64,000 nt of DNA from assembly GCA_963665085.2 (NCBI GenBank), contig CAXXXS010000001.1, positions 930,001 to 994,000 on the forward strand. Reading direction: 5' to 3'. Below are positions 54,001 to 63,279 of this stretch, in pieces. Source of the DNA: G963665085 sp963665085. GTDB lineage: Bacteria; Bacteroidota; Bacteroidia; Bacteroidales; JAAAOM01. Below the pieces are notes generated by a model that was not told where the DNA came from, ran no database searches, and was given only the letters and a program-made list of their open reading frames with translations. The translations under genes and the position numbers were made by a program. How positions within the stretch are numbered: position 1 is the stretch's first letter; each line of letters opens with the position of its first letter.

Positions 54001-57000
54001 TTATACTGTTACTGTTACGGATGCATACGGGTGTACCGATACGGACCAGGTTACTGTTACGGTAGATCCTGTTACAGCAAATGCCGGGGCAGATGTGACT
54101 ATCGGGGCATGTGTTGGGCAGTCTACTACCCTTAATGCTGCCACTTCTACGGGCACAGGGCTTTCTTATACCTGGGACAATGCGGCTTCGCTTTCGAATG
54201 CTAATATTGTTAACCCAGTTGCTTCCCCTGCTGTGACTACCACTTATACGGTTACTGTTACAGACTCTTATGGGTGTACTGATACAGACCAGGTCACTGT
54301 TACCGTTGCTGCTGCACCTAATGCTAATGCGGGGGCAGATGTGACTATCGGGGCGTGTGTTGGACAATCCACTACCCTTGATGCTACAGGTTCTACAGGT
54401 TCTGGGCTTTCTTATGCCTGGGACAATGCGGCTTTGCTTTCGAATGCTAATATTGTTAACCCAATTGCTTCACCTGCTGTGACTACTACTTATACTGTTA
54501 CTGTTACAGACTCTTATGGGTGTACTGATACAGACCAGGTCACTGTTACCGTTGCTGCTGCACCTAATGCTGATGCAGGGGCAGATGTGACTATCGGGGC
54601 GTGTGTTGGCCAGTCCACTACCCTTGATGCTACGGGTTCTACAGGCTCTGGGCTTTCTTATGCCTGGGACAATGCGGCTTCGCTTTCAAATGCAAACATT
54701 GCAAACCCAGTTGCTTCCCCTGCTGTGACTACTACTTATACCGTCACTGTTACAGACTCTTATGGGTGTACTGATACAGACCAGGTCACTGTTACCGTTG
54801 CTGCTGCACCTAATGCTAATGCAGGGGCGGATGTGACTATCGGGGCGTGTGCTGGGCAATCTACTACACTTAATGCTGCCGCTTCTACGGGCACAGGGCT
54901 TTCTTATGCTTGGGACAATGCAGCTTCGCTTTCTAATGCAAACATTGCAAACCCAGTTGCTTCCCCTGCTGTGACTACTACTTATACCGTCACTGTTACA
55001 GACTCTTATGGGTGTACTGATACAGACCAGGTCACTGTTACCGTTGCTGCTGCACCTAATGCTAATGCAGGGGCGGATGTGACTATCGGGGCGTGTGCTG
55101 GGCAATCTACTACACTTAATGCTGCCGCTTCTACGGGCACAGGGCTTTCTTATGCTTGGGACAATGCAGCTTCGCTTTCTAATGCAAACATTGCAAACCC
55201 AGTTGCTTCCCCTGCTGTGACTACTACTTATACCGTCACTGTTACAGACTCTTATGGGTGTACTGATACAGACCAGGTCACTGTTACCGTTGCTGTTGCA
55301 CCTAATGCTAATGCAGGGGCAGATGTGACTATCGGGGCATGTGCTGGGCAATCTACTACACTTAATGCTGCCGCTTCTACGGGCACAGGGCTTTCTTATG
55401 CTTGGGACAATGCAGCTTCGCTTTCTAATGCAAACATTGCAAACCCAGTTGCTTCCCCTGCTGTGACTACCACTTATACGGTTACTGTTACAGACTCTTA
55501 TGGGTGTACTGATACAGACCAGGTCACTGTTACCGTTGCTGCTGCACCTAATGCTGATGCAGGGGCGGATGTGACTATCGGGGCATGTGCTGGGCAATCT
55601 ACTACCCTTAATGCTACCGCTTCTACGGGCACAGGCCTTTCTTATGCTTGGGACAATGCAGCTTCGCTTTCTAATGCTAATATTGTTAACCCAGTTGCTT
55701 CACCTGCTGTGACTACCACTTATACTGTTACTGTTACGGATGCATACGGGTGTACCGATACGGACCAGGTTACTGTTACGGTAGATCCTGTTACAGCAAA
55801 TGCAGGGGCAGATGTGACTATCGGGGCGTGTGCCGGGCAGTCTACTACCCTTAATGCTGCCGCTTCTACGGGCACAGGGCTTTCTTATGCTTGGGACAAT
55901 GCAGCTTCGCTTTCTAATGCTAATATTGTTAACCCAGTTGCTTCACCTGCTGTGACTACTACTTATACTGTTACTGTTACAGACTCTTATGGGTGTACCG
56001 ATACAGACCAGGTCACTGTTACCGTTGCTGCTGCACCTAATGCTAATGCAGGGGCAGATGTGACCATCGGGGCGTGTGTTGGGCAATCCACTACCCTTAA
56101 TGCTTCAACTTCTACAGGTTCTGGGCTTTCTTATACCTGGGACAATGCAGCTTCGCTTTCTAATGCAAACATTGTTAACCCAGTTGCTTCTCCGGGAGTA
56201 ACTACTACTTATACGGTTACTGTTACAGACTCTTATGGGTGTACTGATACAGACCAGGTCACTGTTACCGTTGCTGCTGCACCTAATGCTAATGCAGGGG
56301 CAGATGTGACTATCGGAGCCTGTGTTGGCCAGTCCACTACCCTTAATGCTACCGCTTCTACAGGCTCTGGGCTTTCTTATACGTGGGACAATGCAGCTTC
56401 GCTTTCGAATGCTAATATTGTTAACCCAGTTGCTTCACCTGCTGTGACTACCACTTATACGGTTACTGTTACGGACTCTTATGGATGTACTGATACAGAC
56501 CAGGTCACTGTTACCGTTGCTGCTGCACCTAATGCTAATGCAGGGGCAGATGTAACTATCGGGGCATGTGCTGGGCAGTCTACGACCCTTAATGCTACGG
56601 GTTCTACAGGTTCTGGGCTTTCTTATGCTTGGGACAATGCAGCTTCGCTTTCGAATGCTAATATTGTTAACCCAGTTGCTTCCCCTGCTGTGACTACCAC
56701 TTATACGGTTACTGTTACAGACTCTTATGGCTGTACTGATACAGACCAGGTCACTGTTACCGTTGCTGCTGCACCTAATGCTAATGCAGGGGCAGATGTG
56801 ACTATCGGGGCGTGTGTTGGACAATCCACTACACTTGATGCTACGGGTTCTACAGGTTCTGGGCTTTCTTATACCTGGGACAATGCGGCTTCGCTTTCTA
56901 ATGCAAACATTGTTAACCCAGTTGCTTCACCTGCTGTGACTACTACTTATACTGTTACTGTTACAGACTCTTATGGGTGTACTGATACAGACCAGGTCAC

Positions 57001-60000
57001 TGTTACCGTTGCTGCTGCACCTAATGCTAATGCAGGGGCAGATGTGACTATCGGGGCATGTGTTGGGCAGTCTACTACCCTTAATGCTGCCACTTCTACG
57101 GGCACAGGGCTTTCTTATGCCTGGGACAATGCAGCTTCGCTTTCGAATGCTAATATTGTTAACCCAGTTGCTTCCCCTGCTGTGACTACTACTTATACTG
57201 TTACTGTTACAGACTCTTATGGGTGTACTGATACAGACCAGGTCACTGTTACCGTTGCTGCTGCACCTAATGCTAATGCAGGGGCAGATGTGACTATCGG
57301 AGCCTGTGTTGGCCAGTCCACTACCCTTAATGCTACCGCTTCTACAGGCTCTGGGCTTTCTTATACGTGGGACAATGCAGCTTCGCTTTCGAATGCTAAT
57401 ATTGTTAACCCAGTTGCTTCCCCTGCTGTGACTACCACTTATACGGTTACTGTTACAGACTCTTATGGCTGTACTGATATAGACCAGGTCACTGTTACTG
57501 TAAATCCTGTTACAGCAAATGCAGGGGCAGATGTTACAATCGGATCGTGTGTTGGACAATCCACTACACTTGATGCTACGGGTTCTACAGGTTCTGGGCT
57601 TTCTTATGCCTGGGACAATGCGGCTTCGCTTTCTAATGCAAACATTGTTAACCCAGTTGCTTCACCTGCTGTGACTACTACTTATACTGTTACTGTTACA
57701 GACTCTTATGGGTGTACTGATACAGACCAGGTCACTGTTACCGTTGCTGCTGCACCTAATGCTAATGCAGGGGCAGATGTGACCATCGGGGCGTGTGTTG
57801 GCCAGTCTACTACCCTTAATGCTGCCGCTTCTACAGGCTCTGGGCTTTCTTATGCCTGGGACAATGCAGCTTCGCTTTCTAATGCTAATATTGTTAACCC
57901 AATTGCTTCACCTGCTGTGACTACTACTTATACTGTCACTGTTACGGATGCGTACGGATGTACAAGCACTGATCAGGTAACTGTTACAATAAATGCCGTT
58001 GATGCAGATGCCGGTAGTGATATAACAATTTGTGAAGGAAACACAACTAATTTAGATGCCTCTGGTTCAACAGGCACAGGATTATCTTTTGTATGGGATA
58101 ATTCCGCATTCCTTAGTGATCCAAATATTAGTAATCCTCAAGCATTCCCAACTACCACAACGGAATTCATCCTAACTGTTACAGACTCATATGGATGTAC
58201 GGATATTGATTCTGTGATAGTAAATGTAGTCCCTGCTCCAATTGTAGATGCCGGACCAAATGACACTTTAATTTGTCATGGAGATTCATATACTATATTA
58301 AATGCAAATGCTACGAATTACACAAATCTAAAATGGACCTCTAGTACAGGAAATTCTGGTTTTGATGATGACGCAATTCTTAGTCCTGTATACACACCAA
58401 ATTTAGCTGACCTAGCCAATGGTACTGTAACACTATATCTTGAAGTTACAGGTCTTGGTGTGTGTGGTTCTGTTATTGATTCATTTGAATTAACAATACC
58501 AAGTGAACTTCAAGTGTCGATTGGTGCACCATCCCCTTTCATTATAAGTCCTAGTACAATAATTGAAGCAAATATTACAATCGATAATCATCAAGCAGCT
58601 CAAGATTTGGGCTACTACCTAGTAGCCCCTGACGGTATTACAAAACTCGTGCTTAAAGAATCTCCTATGAAAGATGATCCTGTTGCTACTTGTAATTTTT
58701 ATTTTGGTGGATTTAACTTAGCTTTTACAAATGATCCCGCTCAAGTAACCCCTAATGATACGTTAAGATTGTGTTATGGATTCTTTGACTTTTCAGATCC
58801 ATCAGGAGTCTATCATTCGAGTGGTGACTGGAATATATTAAATAACTTTAATCCTGCTGATGGAGGTTGGGCAATAGAAATAAAAGACTATGCAAGTAAC
58901 GCTGGTGGAATTGATGGAGAAATCATTAATGCAACTATAAATTTTACAGATACTAATTCTGTTGGTGAACTAATCACTATTTCGTTTGACTCAGGCTCTG
59001 ATGTCATCCCAATTGTAGAAGGTGATGGAATCACTCCAGGTTCAACTTCATATCAGGTACCATTAGGACTGAGAACAAGCTGCTATGATTCTGAAGATGC
59101 TATTGCTTTAGTTAATGTTATCGGAGGTATTCCTCCATATTATGGTTATGATTGGAGTGATAATAGATTTGATGGACTTGACAGTGTTAGTCTTGGAGGC
59201 GGTACATATTCAATTACTGTAACAGATGCTATGGGATGTCAAGCTACAACATCTGTTGATGTAAATACACCTCCTGAAATTATTATCCAGAATATAACAT
59301 TTGTTGATTCGTTAAATTGCTATGGAGATAGTACTGATATTAGTATCACCGTAACAGGAGGAACCGGAGCAAAAGAATTCTCAACAAATGGGGTAGATTT
59401 TTATCCAGTTTCACAATCTATCAGGGATCTTTATAGGGATACTGTAACGATAAGTATTTTAGATAGAAATGGATGTTTTAAAGACACTTCCATATTTATT
59501 TACTCTCCTGATTCCATGATTGTTAATTATAATACAACTGATATTCTTTGCGCAGGCGATTCAAGCGGAATTATTGAAGTTTCAGCACAATATGGAACTC
59601 CTGATTATCAATTCTCACTATTCAAAGATGGTAATCCTATAGCTACTCAAAGTAGTTCTGATACCACAACTTTCTTAGTTGTTGCAGATCCTAATTATAC
59701 AATAACAATTCAGGATGCAAATGGATGTATCGCAGACTTTACTGATATAATAGGTATTAGTGAACCTGCAAATGCATTGGTAATCGACACCGTCTATGTA
59801 ACTCCAATTATCTGTAACAATGATAGTGCTACAATCGAAATTATTGCTAGTGGTGGAACACCAGGTTATGAATATTCTATCTTAGGCGACACCATTGCAA
59901 ATTATCAAACAGATTCTCTATTTACCGGTGTTACCGAGGGAAATTACTTTATTTGGGTGAAGGATGCATTTGGTTGTACCACACAATACAGTGATACAAT

Positions 60001-63000
60001 AACTATTGTAAATCCTGATCCAATTGCACTTGATTCCACTCAGATTTTTGATGTGAATACATGTCCGGGCGATAATTCAGGTGAGTTAATAATATATGCA
60101 ACCGGAGGTCTAGGAGCATTTGATTATTCTATTAATGGAGGAACTTCTTACCAGGATACAGCTCATTTTGTTAACCTTCTTGCCGGGGATTATGATATCG
60201 CTGTAATGGATTCATTAACGGGATGCGAAGCTATCTTTGGAACTGTAACAATACAGGGACCAGACTCTCTTGAACTGGAAACTACCTTCACAAACATTTC
60301 ATGTAATGGTTATGCCGATGGTATAATCACTGCTGTGATGACAGGAGGAACACAACCTTATACTTATGAGTTACATGATGGATTTGGAGGTGTTCTTGAT
60401 ACTCAGACCGCAAATGATACCGTTACATTTACAAATCTAATTCAGGGTAATTACCTTATTTATGCGTTCGATGCCAATAAATGTGATACAGTAATTAATT
60501 TAGAGACGATATCAGAACCTGGAATATTATCATACAATGTATCTTATACAGATATTGTTTGTTATGGAGATTCAGGTAACTTAATAATTGATGTAATAGG
60601 AGGAACATCACCATTCTATTACACAATAAATGATGGCGCTCAATTTAACTTTGCTGATTCATCAATAATAAAGATGGCTCCAGGTGTTGATACCATCAGT
60701 GTATACGATGTTAACAACTGTAAAGCAAGTCTAGATACAATAATTACATTTACTAATCCACCGGAAATTACGTTGGATAGTGTTTATAACTCAGAGATAT
60801 TATGTGCTGGTTCAACAGCTGATACATTATTCTTTAGTGGTTCAGGTGATACATTAACATTGGAATACTCTATCAATGGAACAGATTATTACTCAGAAGG
60901 ATTATTCACGGATGTTCCAGGTGGTCCAATAACCTTATACATCAAAGATCTGGAAAGAGGTTGTGTGATGATGTTCGACTCATCAATTTATGAACCTACG
61001 CCACTTGTTTTTGATAGTATACTGATTACTAATCCTACAAGTGATACGAGTAAAAACGGTATATTAGATATTTATGTATCTGGAGGATCAGGGGCATATA
61101 TTTACTCAATAGACAATGCTGCAACGTTTAGCGCAGCCAGTACATATGGTTTATTAGAAACCGGAACGTATAATATTTTTGTGAGGGACGTAAACAATTG
61201 CGAAATAGATACAACCATTAACTTAGATTATAACATTGTTAATATTAACTATACATTCGACAGACCTTCATGTAATGGATATGATGATGGTTATATTACA
61301 GTTGAAGCATTAAATGGTACAGCTCCGTATATTTATACTTTATTTGACATAAGTAATAATGTACTTGAGCAAACACTTCCATTGGCTGCTACAACTTATA
61401 GTTTCGATTCATTGGTTGCGGGGACATATCAATTCCAGGTGGAAGATAACACCGGAAGATTGTCAAATAAATTATTAATTCCTTTAGATGACTTTGACCC
61501 TGTAGAATTTGGATCGATATACATTACACCTATAGCTTGTAATGGATCTAATATTGACACAATTATTCTTTCAGGTTCTGGTGGAACAGGAATTTACGAA
61601 TATGCAGTTAATACAATCCCATTCCAGAATTCTGGTCAATTTACAAATATTGAAGGTGGATTAACTACACTGTACGTAAGGGATAATAATGGTTGTATAT
61701 ATAGTAAAGATACACTGCTTACTGAACCAACACCTCTTGTTTATGACAGTATTACAACTACTATAACAAGCGGCATTGGAATAAGTGATGGAACGATGAC
61801 AATATATGCAAATGGTGGAACACCTCCGTATGAATATGCTCTTAATAGCGGCACATTCCAGTCTGCCCCACAATTTATTAATTTAGCAGAAGGTTTCTAC
61901 GATCTTACACTAAAAGATGCAAATGGATGTACGCTAGATACCGTTGTTGAGATTGCTTCATTGAAAGTAACTATTACCAGCACAGAACCATTATGCTATG
62001 GTACTAATACAGGTACAATTACAATTACAATTTCTGATGAAGGAGCCCCTTCATTCTTATATTCAATTGTTGGTTTGCCTGACAATCTTATTTTCAGTGA
62101 TTCAACTACTTATGTAGGTGATGAATATAGTCACACGTTTACAAAAGTACGTTATGGAGATCATCCAATCTACATTCAGGATGGAGCAGGAAGGGTATTT
62201 GAAACAACCTATTTCCTTGACCAGCCTGATCCATTATCATTGGATATAACTACAGGATATGCAGACTGCCAAATTCCTATTGATGGAACAGACGTTGGAA
62301 CAATCACCATTGGAGTTAGTGGCGGAACACCCGGATACACATTTAATTCAATATTGGATTTTAGTTGGCTGGATGATTCAACTGTTCAGGTTCAGAACCT
62401 GTTAGCGAGTGATTATACAGTAAATATTTCGGATGCTAATAGTTGTAGTATAAATGGAAATGCTACTGTAGATCCTGATCCGGCTAATATCATTACTATA
62501 AATCCAACTATTAGTCCGGCTAATTTACCTGTATGCTTTGGAACAACAATCGATCTAAGTGTTAATCCTACGAATGCAAGTACAGTTAACTGGATAGATA
62601 TTTCCAATGGAGATGTACTTACTGAAGGTGAATTCTTAACTTATGATATCGAACAATCAAAATATATAGAATATACCGCTGAGAATACAGTTACTGGATG
62701 TAAGTTGGATTATTTATTCTATATTCCAATGTATCCGCACCTTAATCTGTCATTAATAAGTGATACAATTTTGTTGAAAGGAACATCAACATATCTTGTA
62801 CCTGAATTAAATACTTCATTGCTTGACAGTACAAACTTTACATGGGTATCTCTTCTTCAGCCTAGTGATATTGATTATTTAAATGAAAATAATATCCCAT
62901 ATCCAATATTTACAGCTCCGGAAGATGTTGATAGTGTTGCATACGAACTATTAACAATTACAAATCACAATTGTGAAGAATCTGATACAATAGGAATTAA

Positions 63001-63274
63001 AGTTATCAATACATTGAAATTTCCATCAGGATTCACACCAAATGGTGATGGTATAAATGATAAATGGATACCAAATGAAGCACTTCTGGGAAGATCCAAA
63101 GTAGAAATATTTAACCGATGGGGTAAACAGATATTCTATTCCGATGGCTATTCAGATCCATGGGATGGCACATACAATGGTAAGGAATTACCGATGGGTA
63201 CATATTACTATATAGTTACTATAAAAATTGGTAACGAAGAAACCATAACAGGAACAGTAACAATAATGCGTTAG
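51008..63274 (+). CDS. Giant type IX-secreted adhesin with 25 PKD/Ig-like tandem repeats
   Basis: The 4088-residue protein has, in order: signal peptide (LLSFGQ, about residues 1-28), an N-terminal module, and a SprB repeat (about 116-182, with SCYDGNDAQLQVNPTGGTIP). A diverged Ig-like cap comes next (about 200-285), followed by 25 tandem PKD/Ig-like units (290-2335), most 82 residues, then diverged units. A P-domain-like jelly roll follows (about 2505-2660). About 14 SprB-like modules (2683-3810) come next, then a C-terminal sorting domain (4004-4088: FPSGFTPNGDGINDKW, VEIFNRWGKQIF, LPMGTYYYIV). The domain is the gliding-motility-associated type B signal, so the protein should cross the outer membrane by type IX secretion. 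Surface adhesion is the family role; the ligand is unknown. Confidence 0.92.
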   Translation: MRNKIQYYLYRLTLAIVLSNLFLLSFGQSASYDWQCEPDGDAEVTASVTGGSANYGFYLYDGGLGHPLVDSYEGTNSSVTFSNITDAGSYGIIIRHNNGTLLLATEFTIDFPEAGSISVLQTLSCYDGNDAQLQVNPTGGTIPYNYSWNNGQTTQTAINLAQGVYTVTVTDDKSCFDAATKFFVRPTTPGVDPQATGIPDPLLTSAGTDTDVCLGNSVTIGGSPSASGGVGGYVYSWDNGASLDDPSASNPNASPAVTTTYTLTVTDGNSCTTTDNIIVTVNNGPSANAGADATIGACAGQSTTLDASASTGSGLSYAWDNGGSLSNSNIVNPVASPTITTTYTVTVTDANTCTDTDQVTVTVAAAPNANAGADVTIGACAGQSTTLNAAASTGTGLSYAWDNAASLSNANIANPVASPAVTTTYTVTVTDSYGCTDTDQVTVTVAAAPNANAGADVTIGACVGQSTTLDATASTGSGLSYAWDNAASLSNANIVNPVASPAVTTTYTVTVTDSYGCTDTDQVTVTVAAAPNANAGADVTIGACVGQSTTLDATGSTGSGLSYTWDNAASLSNANIVNPVASPAVTTTYTVTVTDSYGCTDTDQVTVTVAAAPNANAGADVTIGACVGQSTTLDATGSTGSGLSYTWDNAASLSNANIVNPVASPAVTTTYTVTVTDSYGCTDTDQVTVTVAAAPNANAGADVTIGACVGQSTTLNAATSTGTGLSYAWDNAASLSNANIVNPVASPAVTTTYTVTVTDSYGCTDTDQITVTVAAAPNANAGADVTIGACVGQSTTLNATASTGSGLSYAWDNAASLSNANIVNPVASPAVTTTYTVTVTDSYGCTDTDQVTVTVAAAPNANAGADVTIGACVGQSTTLNAATSTGTGLSYAWDNAASLSNANIVNPVASPAVTTTYTVTVTDSYGCTDTDQVTVTVAAAPNANAGADVTIGACVGQSTTLNATASTGSGLSYAWDNAASLSNANIVNPVASPAVTTTYTVTVTDAYGCTDTDQVTVTVDPVTANAGADVTIGACVGQSTTLNAATSTGTGLSYTWDNAASLSNANIVNPVASPAVTTTYTVTVTDSYGCTDTDQVTVTVAAAPNANAGADVTIGACVGQSTTLDATGSTGSGLSYAWDNAALLSNANIVNPIASPAVTTTYTVTVTDSYGCTDTDQVTVTVAAAPNADAGADVTIGACVGQSTTLDATGSTGSGLSYAWDNAASLSNANIANPVASPAVTTTYTVTVTDSYGCTDTDQVTVTVAAAPNANAGADVTIGACAGQSTTLNAAASTGTGLSYAWDNAASLSNANIANPVASPAVTTTYTVTVTDSYGCTDTDQVTVTVAAAPNANAGADVTIGACAGQSTTLNAAASTGTGLSYAWDNAASLSNANIANPVASPAVTTTYTVTVTDSYGCTDTDQVTVTVAVAPNANAGADVTIGACAGQSTTLNAAASTGTGLSYAWDNAASLSNANIANPVASPAVTTTYTVTVTDSYGCTDTDQVTVTVAAAPNADAGADVTIGACAGQSTTLNATASTGTGLSYAWDNAASLSNANIVNPVASPAVTTTYTVTVTDAYGCTDTDQVTVTVDPVTANAGADVTIGACAGQSTTLNAAASTGTGLSYAWDNAASLSNANIVNPVASPAVTTTYTVTVTDSYGCTDTDQVTVTVAAAPNANAGADVTIGACVGQSTTLNASTSTGSGLSYTWDNAASLSNANIVNPVASPGVTTTYTVTVTDSYGCTDTDQVTVTVAAAPNANAGADVTIGACVGQSTTLNATASTGSGLSYTWDNAASLSNANIVNPVASPAVTTTYTVTVTDSYGCTDTDQVTVTVAAAPNANAGADVTIGACAGQSTTLNATGSTGSGLSYAWDNAASLSNANIVNPVASPAVTTTYTVTVTDSYGCTDTDQVTVTVAAAPNANAGADVTIGACVGQSTTLDATGSTGSGLSYTWDNAASLSNANIVNPVASPAVTTTYTVTVTDSYGCTDTDQVTVTVAAAPNANAGADVTIGACVGQSTTLNAATSTGTGLSYAWDNAASLSNANIVNPVASPAVTTTYTVTVTDSYGCTDTDQVTVTVAAAPNANAGADVTIGACVGQSTTLNATASTGSGLSYTWDNAASLSNANIVNPVASPAVTTTYTVTVTDSYGCTDIDQVTVTVNPVTANAGADVTIGSCVGQSTTLDATGSTGSGLSYAWDNAASLSNANIVNPVASPAVTTTYTVTVTDSYGCTDTDQVTVTVAAAPNANAGADVTIGACVGQSTTLNAAASTGSGLSYAWDNAASLSNANIVNPIASPAVTTTYTVTVTDAYGCTSTDQVTVTINAVDADAGSDITICEGNTTNLDASGSTGTGLSFVWDNSAFLSDPNISNPQAFPTTTTEFILTVTDSYGCTDIDSVIVNVVPAPIVDAGPNDTLICHGDSYTILNANATNYTNLKWTSSTGNSGFDDDAILSPVYTPNLADLANGTVTLYLEVTGLGVCGSVIDSFELTIPSELQVSIGAPSPFIISPSTIIEANITIDNHQAAQDLGYYLVAPDGITKLVLKESPMKDDPVATCNFYFGGFNLAFTNDPAQVTPNDTLRLCYGFFDFSDPSGVYHSSGDWNILNNFNPADGGWAIEIKDYASNAGGIDGEIINATINFTDTNSVGELITISFDSGSDVIPIVEGDGITPGSTSYQVPLGLRTSCYDSEDAIALVNVIGGIPPYYGYDWSDNRFDGLDSVSLGGGTYSITVTDAMGCQATTSVDVNTPPEIIIQNITFVDSLNCYGDSTDISITVTGGTGAKEFSTNGVDFYPVSQSIRDLYRDTVTISILDRNGCFKDTSIFIYSPDSMIVNYNTTDILCAGDSSGIIEVSAQYGTPDYQFSLFKDGNPIATQSSSDTTTFLVVADPNYTITIQDANGCIADFTDIIGISEPANALVIDTVYVTPIICNNDSATIEIIASGGTPGYEYSILGDTIANYQTDSLFTGVTEGNYFIWVKDAFGCTTQYSDTITIVNPDPIALDSTQIFDVNTCPGDNSGELIIYATGGLGAFDYSINGGTSYQDTAHFVNLLAGDYDIAVMDSLTGCEAIFGTVTIQGPDSLELETTFTNISCNGYADGIITAVMTGGTQPYTYELHDGFGGVLDTQTANDTVTFTNLIQGNYLIYAFDANKCDTVINLETISEPGILSYNVSYTDIVCYGDSGNLIIDVIGGTSPFYYTINDGAQFNFADSSIIKMAPGVDTISVYDVNNCKASLDTIITFTNPPEITLDSVYNSEILCAGSTADTLFFSGSGDTLTLEYSINGTDYYSEGLFTDVPGGPITLYIKDLERGCVMMFDSSIYEPTPLVFDSILITNPTSDTSKNGILDIYVSGGSGAYIYSIDNAATFSAASTYGLLETGTYNIFVRDVNNCEIDTTINLDYNIVNINYTFDRPSCNGYDDGYITVEALNGTAPYIYTLFDISNNVLEQTLPLAATTYSFDSLVAGTYQFQVEDNTGRLSNKLLIPLDDFDPVEFGSIYITPIACNGSNIDTIILSGSGGTGIYEYAVNTIPFQNSGQFTNIEGGLTTLYVRDNNGCIYSKDTLLTEPTPLVYDSITTTITSGIGISDGTMTIYANGGTPPYEYALNSGTFQSAPQFINLAEGFYDLTLKDANGCTLDTVVEIASLKVTITSTEPLCYGTNTGTITITISDEGAPSFLYSIVGLPDNLIFSDSTTYVGDEYSHTFTKVRYGDHPIYIQDGAGRVFETTYFLDQPDPLSLDITTGYADCQIPIDGTDVGTITIGVSGGTPGYTFNSILDFSWLDDSTVQVQNLLASDYTVNISDANSCSINGNATVDPDPANIITINPTISPANLPVCFGTTIDLSVNPTNASTVNWIDISNGDVLTEGEFLTYDIEQSKYIEYTAENTVTGCKLDYLFYIPMYPHLNLSLISDTILLKGTSTYLVPELNTSLLDSTNFTWVSLLQPSDIDYLNENNIPYPIFTAPEDVDSVAYELLTITNHNCEESDTIGIKVINTLKFPSGFTPNGDGINDKWIPNEALLGRSKVEIFNRWGKQIFYSDGYSDPWDGTYNGKELPMGTYYYIVTIKIGNEETITGTVTIMR
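51875..58012 (+). repeat. Tandem array of 25 units of 246 bp inside the adhesin gene
   Basis: Units begin at GGGGC(A/G)GATG (first at 51875, second at 52121). The spacing is 246 bp, except 243 bp after units 9, 16, 23 and 25, giving 6138 bp in total. Units 2-25 (52121-58012) are nearly identical DNA; units 2 and 13 (54824) match base for base. Unit 1 is diverged, and more diverged units lie outside (51605-51850 and 58013-58230). Each unit encodes one PKD/Ig-like domain with two cysteines. Counting by hand gave 50% GC for unit 2. Confidence 0.95.
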
Positions 63275-63279
63275 AAGAA

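Noticed and set aside
51989..57559. Several long minus-strand open frames (up to about 300 codons) inside the repeat array
   Set aside because: They are repetitive Cys/Ser/Asn/Arg-rich translations of the antisense of the 246-bp unit. They stay open only because the unit lacks stops in that frame; no start context, signal or family supports them.
51875..58012. Repeat array considered as CRISPR
   Set aside because: The repeats are 246 bp, adjacent without spacers, in frame and coding; no cas gene is present.
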